Source of the DNA: Hoplostethus atlanticus | Taxonomy: Eukaryota; Chordata; Actinopteri; Trachichthyiformes; Trachichthyidae | Direction of reading: 5' to 3' | DNA length: 64,000 nucleotides | Assembly: GCA_034670405.1 (NCBI GenBank) | Contig: JAXDDX010000091.1 | Coordinates: 248,001 to 312,000, forward strand | Shown here: in pieces, positions 61,501-64,000 of the stretch | Position numbering within the stretch: position 1 is the stretch's first letter | Layout: each line of letters opens with the position of its first letter | The notes under the pieces: model-generated | The model's input: only the letters and a program-made list of their open reading frames with translations | The model's database searches: none | What the model was told of the DNA's origin: nothing | Translations under genes and position numbers: made by a program

Positions 61501-63725
61501 GACATTTTGGAATTATGGATGAATATTTCATGGACTGATGGATTGGGATCCAGCCTGCAATGCTGTCGGTATTGGATAGCATTCATTCTATCACGCTCAA
61601 ACCAATGCATTGATACTTCTCCTCCCCTTGAAATGTCAATGTGAAGTGACCTGAGATTCCGACCTGTTTCCTGAAAAGGGAAAGTAAGAAATCGAAACGG
61701 GGAGAGCGGAGTGATTGTCTTACCAATAAGTGCTGATGCATATTTTAATCTAATACATGTTTGAGACATCAAGGGCAGTGGCAGTCAGACAGTTGGCTAT
61801 GGAAGGGTGTGTGTGTGTGTGGAGAGAGGGGGAGGTATGAGTGTGTTACTGCCACACTTAAATTCCTCTCATTTCCACATGCTGCACTGGCCAACCATAG
61901 ATCAGCAGAGGGAGTCTCCAACTAACGAGCAGGACCCACCTCCTGCTGACTGCAGCTACTGAGGATCAGAGGAAACACCGTGCTCGGTGGGTGGGGTAGG
62001 GTGTCTGATATCATTGACATATATCCGAACCAGTGTTTGAGGCAATCTATTAACTGGCCCCGGGGGTTTTACCTTGCTTTACCATCACTCTAGTGTTTCT
62101 TCCCTTTCCACTCTCTCTAGTCTACTTTACAAAGCGTAGCTGCCGAGGAGCTGGGAAGCAGAGGTGTGAAGTCCTGGTTCAGAGAGTAAAAGGACTCGCC
62201 TAGAGTTTTATTTAGATTTTCAAATTATTTCCATTCCACAGCATGGACTAATAATTGCGATTGCACAGGTGAAGAAATATCCTGGCAGGACTTTTACTTT
62301 CTGAACCCGGAGTTTTACACCTCTGTGAAAGTGCCGCACAGGAGACAACAGCTAAATGAAAGAGAACACACTGAGAAGATTTTGAATTATTGGCCTAATT
62401 GGACCTTCAGGGAGGCCAGATTGAATGATTTGCCAGTCGGATGGTACTGACACACAGGTGTGAAGAGGCCAACCCAGCATCTATGCACCTGCACACCACC
62501 ATATTAAATGGCCTTCTGCTGTTGAGGTTCACATCTTGCTGTTTATCTTCCATGGAAATAGAGCACAGGAGATTACAGTCTGTCTTTTTGCCCAAATTAA
62601 TGGAGCCTCCTTTTCTCTACGGGAAAATAAATGCATCCTTTCAATGTTTGTCCATATTGTACTTGGCCTTGGGGTTAACACGTTTTTTTTTTGGACCTGT
62701 GTTTCACAGCTTTTTAATTATGCAGCCAACATCTACTCAAAGCAAAAATTGGTAGCAACTTAAAATATAAAATATACATGAAAATGCAGTATTCTTCTTC
62801 ATATAATTAGATGAACAAGGGCCTTAGCCCTTAATAACAGAACAAAAAAAAAGTGTTTTTGTTCTATTAGTATTACTTTTTTATGCTTGCATTGTGATTA
62901 TTGTAAAATAGAGCTGTATTTTGAATAATGATAGCATGAGGAAGTTGGTAAAAGCCAACGCTTAGATTGACGCAGAGTTGAACTTCTGATCCTATTTAGG
63001 TCAAAATGGATTTGACACTTCAGTAATACAAACTATTTGCATTACAAAAGAGTACATGTGAATAGCCTTCAACAAACGCATACAGAGGAGTCTCTCTAAA
63101 ACCATAAAAGTATAGGGGCAGCAGGCGGGTAAATCTACCTCCGCATCCACCCTGCTGAAGTGTCTTTGAGCAAGACGGCGAATGCCTACCAGCTCCAGAG
63201 GTGCTCTGTAGTTGACTGCTATCTGACCTCTCTTAGGAGGGGGCAGCGAATAGATCATTCTCCTACGGGGATCAGTACAGTATCACATTACTATGATAAT
63301 AAAATGTTGTACTGCACTCCAGGTATTTCATCCTGCAACCCACAAATTAACATTCGTGTAAAGAAAGCCAGCATGGTGAAAGGCAAATTGGATGGGCTGG
63401 GGAAGCCATATTCACACACATAATGCGGAACCGTGCACAGCTTAGACTTTTGATTAAGCCTGGCTGAGCCTGTGTAATGGCATGCACCTGCTATCATTAT
63501 CACAATGACTGGGACACTGTATAGGCCACGTCGCTTGGGTTATTAAACCAACTGCGGGTGCTCAGTGTTTGTGTATGTCTTTTACTTAGGTGGTATTTTT
63601 CTACACAACATACACAAGAGTACTATCAAGGGGATGGAGTGGTTTGACCTTATATGACCACAGCCCTTATAAAATATATCAAGGTGCCATAAATCTCTGA
63701 TCCAAGCCCTAATTAAATAACTATA

Positions 63726-63750
63726 ATAAATAAATAAATAAATAAATAAT
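63726..63750. repeat. (TAAA)n microsatellite
   Basis: Five to six consecutive AATA/TAAA tetranucleotides in AT-rich DNA near the right edge. Confidence 0.9.
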
Positions 63751-64000
63751 ATGATAAACTCATGATAAATAATATGATATATTTTTTACATGGTAGTTAT
63801 TATGTTCTTTAAATTACAGTTCCTTGTTGATTTTGACCATCCCTGTGAATACTTACTAACATAAAGTGTCTTCTCCAGATATCTTCTACAGTCTGTACAT
63901 ACCTGTCAGATTGCCCAGACCCTATTCTTTCACCTGTTCATCATCTAGTTCGCCACGTTACCTCGACATCGCTCATAGCTCAGAAGCTAATGTTGTATTT

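Larger units (their letters stand above)
50185..64000. other. Gene-poor right flank
   Basis: About 14 kb with no gene recognised. Besides the simple repeats listed separately it holds two unidentified frames near 55.2-56.0 kb and a stretch at 60.65-61.13 kb that reads like conserved non-coding DNA (both in findings). In human the order continues FSHR then NRXN1; no fshr or nrxn1 exon was seen here. Confidence 0.45.

Overview
The window is nuclear DNA from a ray-finned (teleost) fish. Five protein-coding genes with compact GT-AG introns can be read exon by exon. Non-coding space holds long TG/CA microsatellites, a tRNA-derived SINE, an L2-type LINE and decayed Tc1-like transposons, a typical teleost mix. 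Coding content is vertebrate throughout. No bacterial, viral or CRISPR feature was seen, and the species cannot be named from this alone.

Layout: (1) 2-1004 (+), the last two coding exons of foxn2; the forkhead domain lies off the left edge. (2) 6621-17402 (+), complete ppp1r21, 22 coding exons, 784 residues. (3) 23934-26357 (+), complete ston1 (stonin-1), 3 coding exons, 715 residues. (4) 29313-33272 (+), complete gtf2a1l (TFIIA alpha/beta-like), 9 coding exons, 460 residues. (5) 45905-34908 (-), complete lhcgr (luteinizing hormone/choriogonadotropin receptor), 11 coding exons, 700 residues, convergent with gtf2a1l. (6) 46.6-64 kb, no gene recognised; repeats and possibly conserved non-coding DNA.

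The order foxn2 - ppp1r21 - ston1 - gtf2a1l - lhcgr matches human 2p16.3 as I know it, so this is an ancient syntenic block. The genes do not form one pathway. They include a transcription factor, an endosomal FERRY-complex subunit, an endocytic adaptor, a germline-type general transcription factor and a gonadotropin receptor.

No new molecular system was found. The observations most worth a second look are: two copies of one ~500-bp inverted-repeat element, one about 145 bp upstream of the lhcgr start codon and one in the upstream region of ston1; a Cys replacing Trp in the ERW motif of lhcgr; a reduced lhcgr exon 10 of 57 nt; a likely GC-AG intron in gtf2a1l; a NAGNAG acceptor and an NPF motif in ston1; and a palindromic X-box between foxn2 and ppp1r21. 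All splice sites were placed by eye from reading frame, splice consensus and remembered human family proteins; no alignment or transcript data were available.
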